In this document: positions 48,601 to 60,817 of the stretch, piece by piece
How the letters are laid out: every line of letters starts with the position of its first letter
Numbering within the stretch: the first letter of the stretch is position 1
Assembly (NCBI RefSeq): GCF_036417845.1
Contig: NC_089978.1
Location: 128,308,183-128,372,182 of the forward strand
DNA: 64,000 nt
From: Apteryx mantelli
Lineage: Eukaryota > Chordata > Aves > Apterygiformes > Apterygidae
Direction: 5' to 3'
The notes under the pieces: generated by a model
What the model saw: only the letters and a program-made list of their open reading frames with translations
The model's database searches: none
Told to the model about the DNA's origin: nothing
Made by a program: the position numbers and the translations under genes

Positions 48601-51600
48601 AAAAAGAGTGTAAGAAACTGTTAGCTATAGATTGCTTTGCACTTGCATGAGCAGTAGCTTTTTACATCAACTTTTCCAGAGAGCTTTGTCTTGTGTAAAG
48701 TCAAAACAGAAATCAGCCTCATACCTCTAAAGACATCTCATCAAACCAATGCTGAGTGTCTTCAAAACAATGTTTGAGCTTCCTGACTCAAATATCTGCC
48801 TGAAGAGAAATGAGAGATGGAAAGGACTGATCTGCAAATTTTATAAAGTGTACCTAGTCTTTTTTTCAATTCTTGTCCTGCTTACTGATTTTGAGATTCT
48901 GTTGGATTTGCCAGAAAGGTTTCTCTTAATAATGAGAACTGTATATTCCCTTTGCAATAACATCAACATTAACTACTGTCTGAAAATGAGTAAGGATTTG
49001 CATCAACCGAGCAATGAAAAAGTGTGTAAAGTAACGCAAAAGTATAACTATGCAATTCAGTGCACTCTGCTGCCCATTGAGATAATCAAAAATACTATAT
49101 ATGTGAGATTTGTTAGAGGAAGTGATTGTAAACCATTGTCAGCTGGAGAGCAGCCATGATTAGCAAGGAAGATATTCTATAGAGCTATGCCTTGGAAATG
49201 GATTATGTAAATACCACTGCAGTGACAGTGGGTAAGTATTTCTACTGTATGGTTGTTCACATACTCCATGTCTGAAACAAACTCTTTTTCTCCTCAGATG
49301 ACAATAGGGAATTTTATGAGGAAATTTTTGGAACTCAGCATTTACTTTGCCACGTAGTCTTTATTGAACACTTTGGGCAGGGAGCATGCTCTTTCTAAGC
49401 TGTGATTTAGTGTCCAGATTCACAAATGTTTGAACTTAATGGCTGCTGGGAAAGTTAAGTTCCTCCCTCCAGGTTTGAGGAAGTAATTTGCAAAACCTCT
49501 CAGGAAGAGAGATGTGTTCATTTTCTTTTGTTTAAGACAAGCCAATTAAAGCAATATTTATTTGGGTTAATTTCAACTATGTGAATGTAGCAACTGAGCC
49601 ATGGTGGAGCTTGGAAGACAGCCTTGCATGAAAACATCCATCTTGGAGCTGAATCAAGTCTCAGATATGTAAGAGAAGTTCTGAAATAATTTTCCTTGTC
49701 ATGTGGAATCTTCCCACTAAGAACTGTAAAAATAGGACCTTAAACTCAATAAACCCATTCTCAGGGTGATGCTGTAGGAGGGCAGATACAGTGCTTTGAA
49801 TCTGGTTTGTGTTTGATAAAGTGAAGTACCAGTTTGGAGTGTTGTAGCTCCATAATGCTTGTAGTCTTCAAGACAGCTATACAGTGTTGTTGAAAGGACT
49901 TTCTGTCTTGGTGTTCCTTCAGGCTTTGCTTTTAGTTTTCCACAGGGAGAGGTGGGTTGCAAAATCAGGATTTAAACCATCCCTAAAAGTTTCTAGTAAT
50001 TTTGAGCCAGTTTGTAATGAAAGCAGGAATCAGCCCCAGGATGTAAAATCATACTGAGATTTCCTCAAATTCAATGATTATTCAAATATACAGTTTTGGT
50101 TAAAAGCCCATCCCAACCCCCAGTGTCCTGTTGTAAGCAAACAACTTGTTTGGAGTTATCTTGTTCAATGCAACTCCCACAGAATGCCTGGACTGGGTTT
50201 GGTACATGCATAACTTTGAATTCTGCGAAAACATGCAATTTGGATCAGGTATTGCCCTCTCTTTTGGCAGGCTAATTTTTTCCTCTTCCTGCTCAGCACA
50301 GGACATTGGTTTCCGCCAACTCATGATTTGTAATGTGAGTTAAAAGGGCTTTCATTTAAAGACTTTACATGAAAAACAAGAATGCAGAAAAAGTTGAAAT
50401 GAACACCTGAAAGAAAACACTTCAAAGCTGTTTCTTTTTTTGTCTACAAGAGATGGCTGTTAGACATCTGGCACACTTTCCTCTGTGTTTGCTTTAGGCC
50501 AAGACCATTAGGCAGCTAACCCCAATACACTGATGCAATAAGCACTTGTTTTCTGAAACTGTGCTGTGGGACCTTCCATGTTTCTTCTAGAAACACTTCA
50601 GTACTGTGATTCTTTTTTATCATTTCTCTTTTGTTTTTTGAATTTCCCTGTCCTTGCTACTGCTAAAATACTGTAGATAAGGGAGAGCTTGGAAAAACTC
50701 TGCAGACATCAGTCCTTTCAAAATGGTTCTTTCAAATGCCCACCTTCCCTGCTCAGCTTCAGTTATAAACCAGAGGGAGGTAAGTCTGAAGCTGTGTTCT
50801 GTGCTGACTGGACTTCATAGCACTGAGGGCAGCCTGTCCCAGAGGGTGACTAGGATTGTAGTGCTAGGAAAGAACTAGCCAGGCCTTGTGACCTCTTCAC
50901 ATCTGTGTCTGCTCTCCAGGCATTCAGAAGGGCAAGCAGGGCCTGACCTTTTGTGACTAAGTTTAAGTAAAGCATCTGGTTTTGAGTGAACCTATTGCTT
51001 TACCCAGGTTTGTTTTTTGTCCGTGCCAGAAAAAAAGGACCAAGAAAATGCTAGATATCACACTGTGGAGGGTGCTGTTCAGAGCTGTAGCTTCTACCTG
51101 TTCCTATGCTACTGCTGTGATGGAAGAACCTAATAAAAATACCCTGTTGCATGTATGCATGAGGGATGATGCATCCATGTCACAGACCATAAAAAGAAAT
51201 GTGACTGGGCAGGTGTGTCTTCTGCATTGGAAGTGACCATTGTGCCATTACAAAAGTTTTTATGAGGCTTTCACTTCAGAATATTCCTGCAGTCTTTAAT
51301 GTTTAGAAATCTAACCCAAACTGTATTGAATCATGGCTGTGCATGCAGTTCCTACTGCTGACTTCAACAAGAGTATGATGGTGCAACAGATCCAATGTCC
51401 AAAAGGCAGCAATGAGAAAGGAGAAGGAAACTGTTCCAGAAAGTGTGGCAGAAATAGAGCTGGCTGAGTAGCAGATCAAATTATTCCTAAACACCTTTAA
51501 AATTTAGTCTAGTGCTTTTTTTTGTTTGTCTGTGTGTGTGTGTAGGGGAGGGTATGAGAAGAAGAGGTAGAAGGAAATTTGAAACTTGGAGGAATAGTTT

Positions 51601-52293
51601 AATTAAAACATTACTATAGAGAGCTAGTTACAACTCATTTAAAATATATGTGAATGAGAGATTTTTCTTTGTATCCTGGTGAAAATAATGCTTTTCATTT
51701 TTCTGTAATTCAGAGCTGTGGCTGGTGTTTCAACTTCGCACTTATTAGCTTGGATTTAACTGTCAAGTGGGCAGGACCTAAGAGAGAAGGGACCCCAATT
51801 AAAAGACTACATGGCCATGCAGCAGGCTCTGTGCTTATGAGAACTTTCCATTGTATTGCATTGGAACAAAACCTGCCACAGCCATAAAAATTTATTTTCA
51901 TTGGTAAAGTCAGCTAATTACAATGCTGATGCACTATTAAAAGGATGCTGTCTTTTTAGACAAGGCACTTTAAAAGGATTTTTTTAATTGTTATTAAAGA
52001 ACCTGCCCCATGCTTCTTAAAATTTCCTTTTTTGGGAGAGTCCTGAAGTGTCCTTTGCTTGTCTTCATCAGCACAATGCAAAATTCTCACTTTCCAATAA
52101 ATATACTTATTTTTTCTCCTTAGGAAAAAAAACATTAAAAAGAGCGTTGCAATGTCTGTTGTACAGTTCATGTCCTGCCCTACAGTTGTGTCCATGGACT
52201 GGGGCTGTGGGGATTTTTTGTTTGGTTTTAATACAAACAAACAGCAACTGCTGATGCGCTTTGTTTATAAAGGATTAAAAATATAAAGGAGTC
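45660..52293. other. Tail-to-tail interval between SLC35A5 and CCDC80
   Basis: May hold longer 3' UTR forms of either gene. Contains the MIR-like element at 46.6-46.8 kb and several A- and T-runs. The 136-codon frame at 48,749-49,159 resembles nothing known and is within chance expectation. Confidence 0.6.
46565..46812 (-). mobile_element. MIR/CORE-like ancient SINE or L2-type tail (reverse orientation)
   Basis: Contains ggattcctgggttctaaccc, a region resembling the 'tcactgcaacttcctgt' block, aaactgttccccaccttgca and gaggattgatgaatgttt, which follow the order of the reverse complement of the old MIR/L2-type tail. Diverged but long. Confidence 0.65.
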
Positions 52294-52299
52294 TTTATT
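52294..52299 (-). terminator. Candidate CCDC80 polyadenylation signal
   Basis: Minus-strand AATAAA, 216 nt after the CCDC80 stop. Mammalian CCDC80 can have a much longer 3' UTR, so other sites lower down (for example near 51,893) may also be used. Confidence 0.4.
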
Positions 52300-52514
52300 G
52301 TTTAAAGCATCAATACTACTGGTTTGAATTGCTTCACTGTAAAGGCTTGTGCATTTTCGAGAAGGCAAATGTCCAATGTCCCTTGACTGAACAGTGGAAG
52401 AAGGAGGCATGGATATTTAGGTGACATGGGAAGGCTTTCTGCATCTGGCCCACCTATTGCTTGGATAGCTATTAGAAAACAGGCACAGGGCAGTCAGAGG
52501 CTAAGTTGTTCTTT

Positions 52515-52861
52515 TCAGTATGGATATCCATGGTGGTAACTTCTATGGTGACGGTAGTCATCTTGGTAACCTTCCTGGTATCCCTGGTGATAGCTATGGT
52601 AACCATACCCACCATACTCATCATCTGGGCACTGCATGCCGAGCGATTGCTGAATCGTCATTTCCTGACGCCGAAGCTGCATAGAATCAATCAGATCATA
52701 TACAATTGCCATAGACCACATTGGAGAAGGATACCAGGATTTGACATTTCCATCTTTCCCAACCAGCAGCATGGAGAAATATTCTGGGCTGATTTGAAAA
52801 TAATTTCGGATGTCTTTCACCAAATTGGCTGGGATATCTTCTCGGTCTACAGTAGAGCTTC
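52515..52861 (-). CDS. CCDC80: CCDC80 terminal coding exon
   Basis: A 347-nt exon with acceptor TTTTCTAG. Encodes SSTVDREDIPANLVKDIRNY, the EYFSMLLVGKDGNVKSWYP block, and a Tyr/His/Gly-rich tail (roughly the last 35 residues) with degenerate YHxGYQ-type repeats, then TGA at 52517-52515. Confidence 0.96.
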
Positions 52862-55800
52862 CTAGAAAAGGATCAGATCAAGAACTGCATTGGTGTTTTG
52901 GTTAGGCAAATAAACAACAACAGTTAGTAGGCAAATGAGTCATAACGTGAGACTGAATATAGCCCAGTAGTTGGTAGTGTAGGATTTACATTTTCACATT
53001 TATTTCATTTTACATTATTTCATTTACAAATCAGGATTTCCTGCTCCTGAAATGAAAGGTTGCTGGGCTGTGAACTAAAGAAGTGTTTTTAATAGGTTTA
53101 TTAGCTTTGGTAAATTTGTCTTTGTTCTCTAGGCTGAAGTTACTAGAGGGTGACATGCCTTTTCTTTGCTGTCCAACACACCTGCACATCTTTGGCTTCT
53201 GTGCTGCTTGGGTTCACATATACAGAAAGCTCAGGAAAAACTGCTGCAGGGAAAGAAATCACTAGAATTGAAGTGTGATAGTGTGAAGAAGGTCAGGATG
53301 AATTTGCTGGGTCACTAATGGCAGTATAGAGCCTCACTCTTAAACTGTCATGGTAGGTGAGACCCCTGCATGTGGCAAATGGCATGTCCACTTTTAAAAA
53401 CATGTTCTAATGCAGATCTGGGGAACTCCAGGCTTGTAAACTTTAAGTCTTTACAGGGTAAATGAGTAGAAAGTATAAGATGACTAGGATCGGTGGATAC
53501 CTGTATAAATGTAATTGACTTGGCAACATGACTCTTATAAAGTGGTATCCTGCCTTACAAATTTCATGGAGTTCTCTGAAGTGGGTCAGCAAGCAGATGG
53601 ATAAGGGTGATCTAGCTGATACAGGCTATGTGTTTTTCCAAAAGGCTTTTGACAAAGTTGCTCACTAAAAGGAACTTTGATAGCTAATAAGTTAAAAGGC
53701 AGAAAACAGAAGGTAGGAGTGAATGGTCAATTCCTATACCAGAGGGAGGTCACTAGGGAAGTCCCACAACTGTTGGTACTGGGATTAGTGCCATTCAACA
53801 TATTCATAAATGATGCACATAATGGTGTGAGCACGAAGGTGTGGAAGTGAACTGAGGGTATGGAGATATTCAGAATAGTGAGGACAGGGGAAGACTGTGA
53901 AGACTTATGAAACTGTATGACTGGTCAGTGACAGAAAAAATCTGCTCAGATAAAAGTGATGCAAGTGGTGAAAAATCCCCTAACTTCACATAAGAAATGG
54001 TGAGGTCTGACTACTATCACTTGGGAGTGAGACCTGGGGGTTATGAGAGGGAGTTCTGTGAAAGGCTAGTTCAGTGCTTACTAACGATAAAAAAAAGAAA
54101 TCAAATGTTAGAAACTGTGAGGAAAATAATAAAAAAACCAGTATCATCATGCTGCTATAGAAGCCTATTGTTTGTGGGTGTCTTTCGTACTGCATGCAGT
54201 TCTGGTTCTCTCATCTTGAAACAAAATGGTAGAACTGTAAAAATGAATAAGCTCCTGTCTTTGTCTCTCCAATGATGGAGGTGGTCATTGGGATTAGGTA
54301 GCAGAGGAGCCCATAGCCTTTGAAGTGTACCTTGACAGTGAGATCTCCTGGGGAAAGCTACACTGAATCAGCCTACTGAGATGCAAGTGGAAGGAAGATA
54401 ATAAGGGACCTGTGTAAGAGAAGCTGCTGGGTCTTTGTTGTATTAGCATGCCAGAGCCCTGCAAACTCTTGAGCATGTAAAAGGCACAGACATCCCTTAT
54501 CTTTGAAAGCAAGGCAGGAGAAGAATGTATTTGAGACTCTGTGTTTAGGTTGGAGATAAAGACGTGAGATGCCTTCCAGATAATCCTTAGGTTTTTCTGT
54601 CCTGATGGAGCCACATACCTTTAGCACAGGAACATCAAGAAAGCTTTTAAGAAACAAACAAGAAGAAATAAAAGCAAACAAAAAGAAACAAAAGAAAAAA
54701 ACACTATAATTGCAGTCATATCCATCCCTCTAAAAAATTACAGCAAAGAAATGCTCTGTGTAATGTCTCTCATGGGCAGTACTGAAGAAGCTGGAAACAG
54801 TCTCTTACCGTTAATTGGATACAGCTCTAAGACACCACCAATATCTTCTCCGAGTCCTAGCAACTTGAGGATAGTTATGTGGCGCAAACCTGTGAAGGAA
54901 ATGAAGGAGGTCTTGAGTCAGACAAGATCTTTCTGCTTGTTCATGGGTAGATTTCAGTTTAATCAGCCATGTCTGTGCTTGCTAAATTAGGTGCCAGTCT
55001 CACCAGCCCTCTATGAAGAAGACAGTTACTGATTTCACTGCAGCCTCTATCGCTCACATCATCTGTGCCAAATATGGGGATAGGCTAGTGTGTCCAGTAA
55101 GCATGACATCAGCTGCATAAAAGCTGGTGTGGTTCTGTAACACGAGGGTACAAACATTAGACACCAATAAACTGCAGAGTATATCCCCCAAATTTATAAT
55201 GCCTGCGCGCTGTTCCAATCATAAGTAAAGCTCTTACATGTCAGCCACGCAGTGGCAAACTATTTAGAGGCACTATAACCTATCACAGTTAAACTGCAAA
55301 TCACTGCAAGATATGGCTTAGAACAGGCATTTACTTATTTCGTTTGTTCTCTGCAAACGCTTGGACTGTTGTCTCTGCTTTGAAAAATGAGCTTACGGAC
55401 TGTCAGAACTGTTTGTGAAACATGAGTCTGTATGATCTACAAAGTCTTGATATAACTGCTTTTAGGACTTGGAGATAAGATGCTTGGAAATACGTCACTT
55501 CATTAAGAATGCCTGTTGAAGACAAAGGGTTAGGAACTCACTGGATCTCCTTCAGGCTGTCCCTAACAAAGGGTGGGGGGAATTAACTCTTTTGGTCATA
55601 TTCTGTTCTTTGGAATGCATTTTACAAAGGTCTTTGTTGCAAGTTACTTTGGTAGCTACCAAATAAGATGATGCTGAAGCTCTGAATGAAAGCTGGGTGA
55701 TTATGAAGAAACAGACAGTGTGATATATTATAATATAATGATATTGTGCAGATGCCTATTCAGGCACAATTAAAATGTATTGAAATAGTGGCTTTTCAGT

Positions 55801-58800
55801 GGGACCTGGTTCATTATGTTGTAGGAGTCGAGTCTGGACAATGCATGGTTCTTGCATTATGAGAGTCCTAAGTTAGGGAGTAAGTTTCTCTAGGCTTCAT
55901 AATGGAAAGAGAGAAGGGTGTTTCCAGCTCTTGTTCCCAACTGCCTCCTGAAGGAGCCCATCCCTCTCCACTGACTTTATAGCTGGATCTTATGTACCTC
56001 TAGTTGTGGGGCTGGGAGGGACATTATTGGATTGAAGTGTCCTCCCTTAGGATTTCTTATATGTTTGGGCAGTGATAAAGGAAGGAAAAGAAAAAAGCTG
56101 ACCTCCACGCATCTCCCTGATACCTGTCCCACCTCTGAGCTGGATATGAGAGGATCTGCCCTTCCCAAAGCATTGTACTTATGTTATTAATGTGTGCAAT
56201 TAGAAGAAAAAGAAGAACAAGCCCCAATAGTTACATTACTTATCTTCTGAAACATCCAAAAAGAAACTTCAGAGTGCTAACCTCTCCTGCCCCGCCCAAA
56301 GGATTCCAAGGAACACTGTTTAGCTGTCAGGGCTTGCTGTACTACCTGCTTAGCACAATATTTTCCATTTGTATTTGGAGTGGCTATAGCAAGCTTTCCA
56401 GTTATCAGACTCCTCAGACTGTCTAGGTTCAGACTTGAGCAAAGGAATCCATCACATCACCAGGAAGGATGTGGTTTTGGGGAGCAAGAGTATAGTTTCC
56501 TTTGACTCACCAAAATTACAGGCTTGTCCACTGAGGGCAGCAAGCTGCTGGGAATAAGCCCAGTCCTCATCACTGGGAGCAGAGATCACCACCAGCCGTC
56601 TTCTCCATCGGAACCTGGAAAGAGGAGTGCAATAGGGCACTGTTATAGTGCATGATTTGAGTGATTTTTGTTCTCTGTAGGCTGAGATATGTCATACCTC
56701 TCACAACTTCTAAGTAACAGCTGGATGGGAGATCTTCCCAGTTCCATCCATCACTGGGAAAGGATAAAGCCTGTTTCAATTTTGCAACTCCAAAACTCTC
56801 AAAGAAACATCTGCAGTTTGGCTGCTTGACCAAACTAACACTGCAAAGCTTATGATCTTTGCTCAAAGTCACCTTCAGTAGATTTAACAATGCTGAGAAC
56901 TGTATAGTCAAGGGAAAGAAAAATTCCTGTAGAATTTCTCACTAGACATTTTAGCTTTTACGTCATTCACTGTTGCTGGAACTGCTCAGTTATTTTGCAG
57001 CCCAAGGGCTGTCTGAGAATTAGGGTGTATCTTCATTTCAGACATAACTTGTACTTCTTTGTAAATACTCAATGACCTCTTTTCCTTCTCTACCACGCTC
57101 ACTCAAAATATCTTTAACATGGGTTCAAATCTGAGCTTGTTTGTATGAGTCTGTGTGAGCCTGTGGCTATATAAGACATGTATGGAGCAATAAGATAAAT
57201 CCTGGATTTTTTTTTAATGTGGTATGCCCCATCTAACCAAATTTTTGCCCCGAGGAGCACCTTCCATTGTCCTCTCAAAGAAAGCCAATGGCAGAGGGAC
57301 ACTTGTAACCTCTTTAAAATCCTACTATAAGGTTATGTAATACTCTCCAAACAACCCCGTTTTTGAATAAAGATACTTCTTCACTAAACCTAAATAAATC
57401 AGATTTACAGGAATTCACAAAGCTGCAGGGATATTTTTATAGCAGGAAATGATCTTTTAAATGGATACAGATGTTGCTCTGCTACAGTAATTGCCTGCCT
57501 TTCTGCAGCACTGTATGAAGACCTCGAAATAAAGGCTAATGCAATGGCTCATTCCACTTGGAGTCATTACTCCACTTGAGAGAAGCAAAAAATATGGTGT
57601 GTCTTGCTCAAAATTGCAGAGGAAGTTGATGAAAGAGCAGGGGATGCCTAATGCCTAATCCTTTGTCTTGGTGACTGACTGATGCTCCATGTATTTTTAT
57701 TGCTAAAAAAAAAATGCATGAAAAGCAAAGTTCCCCAATTTTAATCTTGCTCAGAAGGACAGACTATTCCTTTGAAAATGGAAAAAAACCCCCATCTTTG
57801 TGCTGTTTTGTATAGAAAAAGCACCTGGCTGCCTATAAACAAGGACTGAGAATGAAAATGTTTGATCAGATTCTGTCTAGGGCATAAATCAGGATGGAAT
57901 CTTCCTTGTGAGCTCCTTTAAGATTCTTTAATGATTCTTTTTTATTTTGTGAGTATTTTATCTTTAATAAATTTTTTAAAATATTGGGGAAATATAGTCA
58001 TTGGAAGACGAAATGACACAGGAGCGTGTCTAGCAGCTGCACTTGCAACACACAAAAGACATACCTATTTCACTAATTTCCTTTTCACCTGGCTCGTATA
58101 TGCATAGGACAAAGCTCAGCCCCTTGGCTGTGGTGGAACAAATCACAGAAAGCAGGTCTGGAAGAGATCATCTGGTCCGGTAGTTTCTCCTTGCATGCCA
58201 CACATCCCTGAAGTCTACATACTACTTCTAAGGGGGTCAGGAAAAATAAATAAGAACAGCAAACCCTGTTGACTGGAGGCTTCAATTCACTGCCCAGCCA
58301 TTTGCAACTCCTTTAGAGATGCACAGAGCTGAAAAAGGTTGAAACCCACTCATGCTGTCTCTCCTCCTGCCCCAGGCAATCCCTGTACCTGTCCTTGTTT
58401 GGGACCACATCCTACTGAAAAATGCATTCAGCTGGAATGAGCTAACACCCTGTACAGGGCAACACTCTTGTCCTGACAATGCTGCCAGCCCCTTCCCAGT
58501 GTGCACTCTGCTTTCCTCTTCCTTATTTTACATCCCATTCTGGTTTGTGAGTCCAGCCAGCAGTCCAGCCAGTGACTAGGTGTTATAGGGGGATTCCCCC
58601 AAAACTAGAGGCTCTCCTCCTGATACATGTGGCTTTCAAGCCAGCTATGGCTCTCATGGTTTCCTTTCACGCCAACCAGGCTTGTTAAGAATAATATTTG
58701 CATTATCATAAGTGACCACCCCAACAAGCAACACCGGAGAGATGATGCCAGGACTCTCATTCAGGCAGGAAGATAGTCTTGGACAAGGCTGAAATTAATC

Positions 58801-60817
58801 TTGCTGAGAATCTGATCAGTTGCCATGGTTGGTGAAGTCCACTCAGTATTTAAAACCTGATGCCTATTTTACAGACAACAAATGCATTCTGTGCAGCAGC
58901 AGTTCTGTTTATAGATGCAACATTCTGCATTTTTTCTGCCTGTTTTCCTAAAGAGTATTTATTACTAGGGCTGTTTGCAAGCAAAGAAGGATTTGGGGCC
59001 TGCCGCTTTCCAACATACAAGCTCTTTATTGTGCCGGACAGCTGTTTCCAAACTGTGGTTCTTCTTGGTGGTCTTGAGGATGAATCACTCTGAGAACTAA
59101 ACAGGAGGTGGTGAGGAGGGTGGGGTGGATCTTGTTAAAGGTTCTTTTTCTGTTGGAGTGGCCATCGAGTTTTAAAATGTTTATGAACCAACAATCTATT
59201 CATTTGCCTGCCCATGTTGCTTCTTTCCCACTCAAGTCATAGTCCAGCATGCTGTCTCAGTTATTTTTATAGCCATCTGGCATTAACTGTGTACCCCATG
59301 GATTCTGATAGTACAAGAGGAGGATGCAGTAGCTACAGGTAAAGCCCTGAGTGATAGGAGTAGCCCTAATTTCATGCAAAATATCCTCTAACAGAGAGGA
59401 CTCTAGCAGCGCAGCTCTGCTGTGAATCTGAATTTCCCCACAGTCCAGATGCGTTTATCACTCAGAATTTAGGTTTCACAGGTAGATAAGTAACAGAGCA
59501 TAGAGAGACTACATAAACAAATTTGTCTCTCTGCAGGAGTTCTCTCATACATTTTACAAGAGACATCTGTGAGGCCTTTAATACTATGCATGACTAATAC
59601 TGGCAGAGACCAACAGTTATCTCAAGCAGGATAAGAAGTAAGTTAAGGAGAATTAGTTACTGATTCAAGCTACATAGAAGGAATTAGAATGGGATTAATA
59701 AGATTGTGATGATGATTGAAACACAAACATTGTGGCTTCATACATTCAAAATACTGAGCTAACATCTGTGAATTAATCCTCATTGCTCTTCTGGTGCAAA
59801 TCAATGTTGTCTCCATGTCACGGTGGGGGAACTGAGGTACAGAAAATTAGTGTCCAAAAAACATTCAGTCAGTCAGTAAACAGAATGTGCATCCTAACTT
59901 TTAGCGCTCTGTTCTGTACAAGACTGCATTCAGCTATGGCTACATCTCTATATTTGCTGAACACTGTAATTACAGGGAAATCTACATAAAGAATCATTAC
60001 AAATACTGTTGGATGGGTATTTTTACAATAAGAATATTATTATTAGGACTAGCAGTAGATAAGAGCAGAAGGTAATACCTGGATAAGAAGCTCTCAAGGG
60101 ATTGCTTCTTATCTTCTTTGCAGACAATGCCCTCTTTTTTCTGTCTTTCCATGTCTTTAATTCGTGACTGGAAGGTGTCGATCAAATCAAACACGGACTT
60201 CATTGCTATGGGTACTTCATAGTATTGCTGTTAAGCAAAAAGCACAGACCCAGAAAAGGATGCAATTATTAGCAGTCTTTATGCATGTATCACAGCACTG
60301 CAGGATATAAGGAGATTCAAGTATCCCTGTTTACACCCAGGTAACAAGGCCTAAAACAGACTATAAAGTATGGAAAAAATATATTTTTTTGCAGTCAGAC
60401 TGCTCTTGGAAGTGGCATATTTTCAGTTTTTCTCCAGTGCGATAAGGCTACATGTCAGACCACTGCAGCCAACAAATTGTCATTATATTCTTTTGTGGGC
60501 CACTGAACTGTGTTTTAGAACACTATGTGCTACTATGTGCTACATTAACTTCCCTGCCAGCAATGACAAAATCCTGCATCACTCACGTGTCTCATGTGCA
60601 AGCCTGTATCAGTCTCCTATGATTTTTCAAAATTTTCATAATTTCCCAAAGATTTTCTTTCCAAGAGCCCAAACCCTCACCTTGACCTTCATGTCGGTAT
60701 CCGTCAACACCATAAAGAAGTCATTGTAGGTCATCCCGTACTCTTTCCTCAACTCACTGATGAGCTGCTGGTCCACAAGATCTTCATCCTCTATCACTTT
60801 CATGGGCTTCTCATTAT
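52515..60817 (-). CDS. CCDC80: CCDC80 (DRO1/URB), C-terminal part, 5' end outside window
   Basis: Secreted extracellular-matrix protein linked in mammals to adhesion, adipocyte biology and growth suppression. Five minus-strand exons are present: 60817-60681, 60227-60079, 56614-56511, 54889-54809 and 52861-52515, totalling 818 nt or about 271 C-terminal residues plus stop (human protein is 950). All junctions are GT-AG and in phase. They cover the end of the second and all of the third DUF4174 (CCDC80-type) domain. Two similar blocks can be seen: NDFFMVLTDTDMKVK with VFDLIDTFQSRIKDM, and EYFSMLLVGKDGNVK with VYDLIDSMQLRRQEM. The tail after PDDEYGG is rich in Tyr, His and Gly and ends YHHGYPY, as in mammals. 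The large 5' coding exon and signal peptide are not in the window. Tail-to-tail with SLC35A5. Confidence 0.95.
53480..54250 (+). mobile_element. Ancient CR1/L3-like LINE fragment with decayed reverse transcriptase
   Basis: Degraded RT motifs can be recognised on the plus strand at about 53,635-53,665 (KAFDKVAH-like), 53,755-53,815 (VPQ..VLGLVPFNIFINDA-like) and 54,185-54,220 (YCMQFWFSHL-like), in the order and spacing of CR1-clade RT. Many stops and frame changes interrupt them. It lies antisense in the last intron of CCDC80. The CR1/L3 assignment is by motif memory. Confidence 0.7.
54809..54889 (-). CDS. CCDC80: CCDC80 exon
   Basis: An 81-nt exon encoding LRHITILKLLGLGEDIGGVL and ELYPIN. 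Acceptor CCTTCACAG, donor GTAAGA, phase 1 at both ends. Confidence 0.95.
56511..56614 (-). CDS. CCDC80: CCDC80 exon
   Basis: A 104-nt exon encoding FRWRRRLVVISAPSDEDWAY and SQQLAALSGQACNF, the start of the third DUF4174 domain. Acceptor CTTTCCAG, donor GTGAGT, phase 1 exit. Confidence 0.96.
58134..58215 (-). mobile_element. Possible very old CR1 tail fragment
   Basis: Plus strand has aatcacagaaagcaggtctg and aagagatcatctggtcc, reminiscent of the CR1 3' end. Too short and diverged to be sure. Confidence 0.4.
59755..59935 (+). mobile_element. MIR/CORE-like ancient SINE fragment
   Basis: Contains attaatcctcattgct, gggggaactgaggtacaga and cattcagtcagtcagtaaac, matching the sense core of the same old family seen at 46.6 kb. 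In a CCDC80 intron. Confidence 0.6.
60079..60227 (-). CDS. CCDC80: CCDC80 exon
   Basis: A 149-nt exon encoding QYYEVPIAMKSVFDLIDTFQ, then a charged SRIKDMERQKKEG stretch with coiled-coil character and KQSLESFLS. Acceptor GCTTAACAG, donor GTATTA, phase 2 exit. Confidence 0.95.
60681..60817 (-). CDS. CCDC80: CCDC80 exon (most 5' one in window)
   Basis: A 137-nt exon encoding NEKPMKVIEDEDLVDQQLIS through YGMTYNDFFMVLTDTDMKVK. Acceptor ATATTAAG, donor GTGAGG. Belongs to the end of the second DUF4174 domain. Confidence 0.94.

Noticed and set aside
48749-49159. 136-codon open frame between SLC35A5 and CCDC80
   Set aside because: No recognised motif, no clear promoter or splice context, and a frame of this length is expected by chance in 64 kb of AT-rich DNA.
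54294-54681. Minus-strand frames of 102-106 codons near the CCDC80 54.8-kb exon
   Set aside because: Not in phase with the CCDC80 exons and not similar to it; intronic chance frames.
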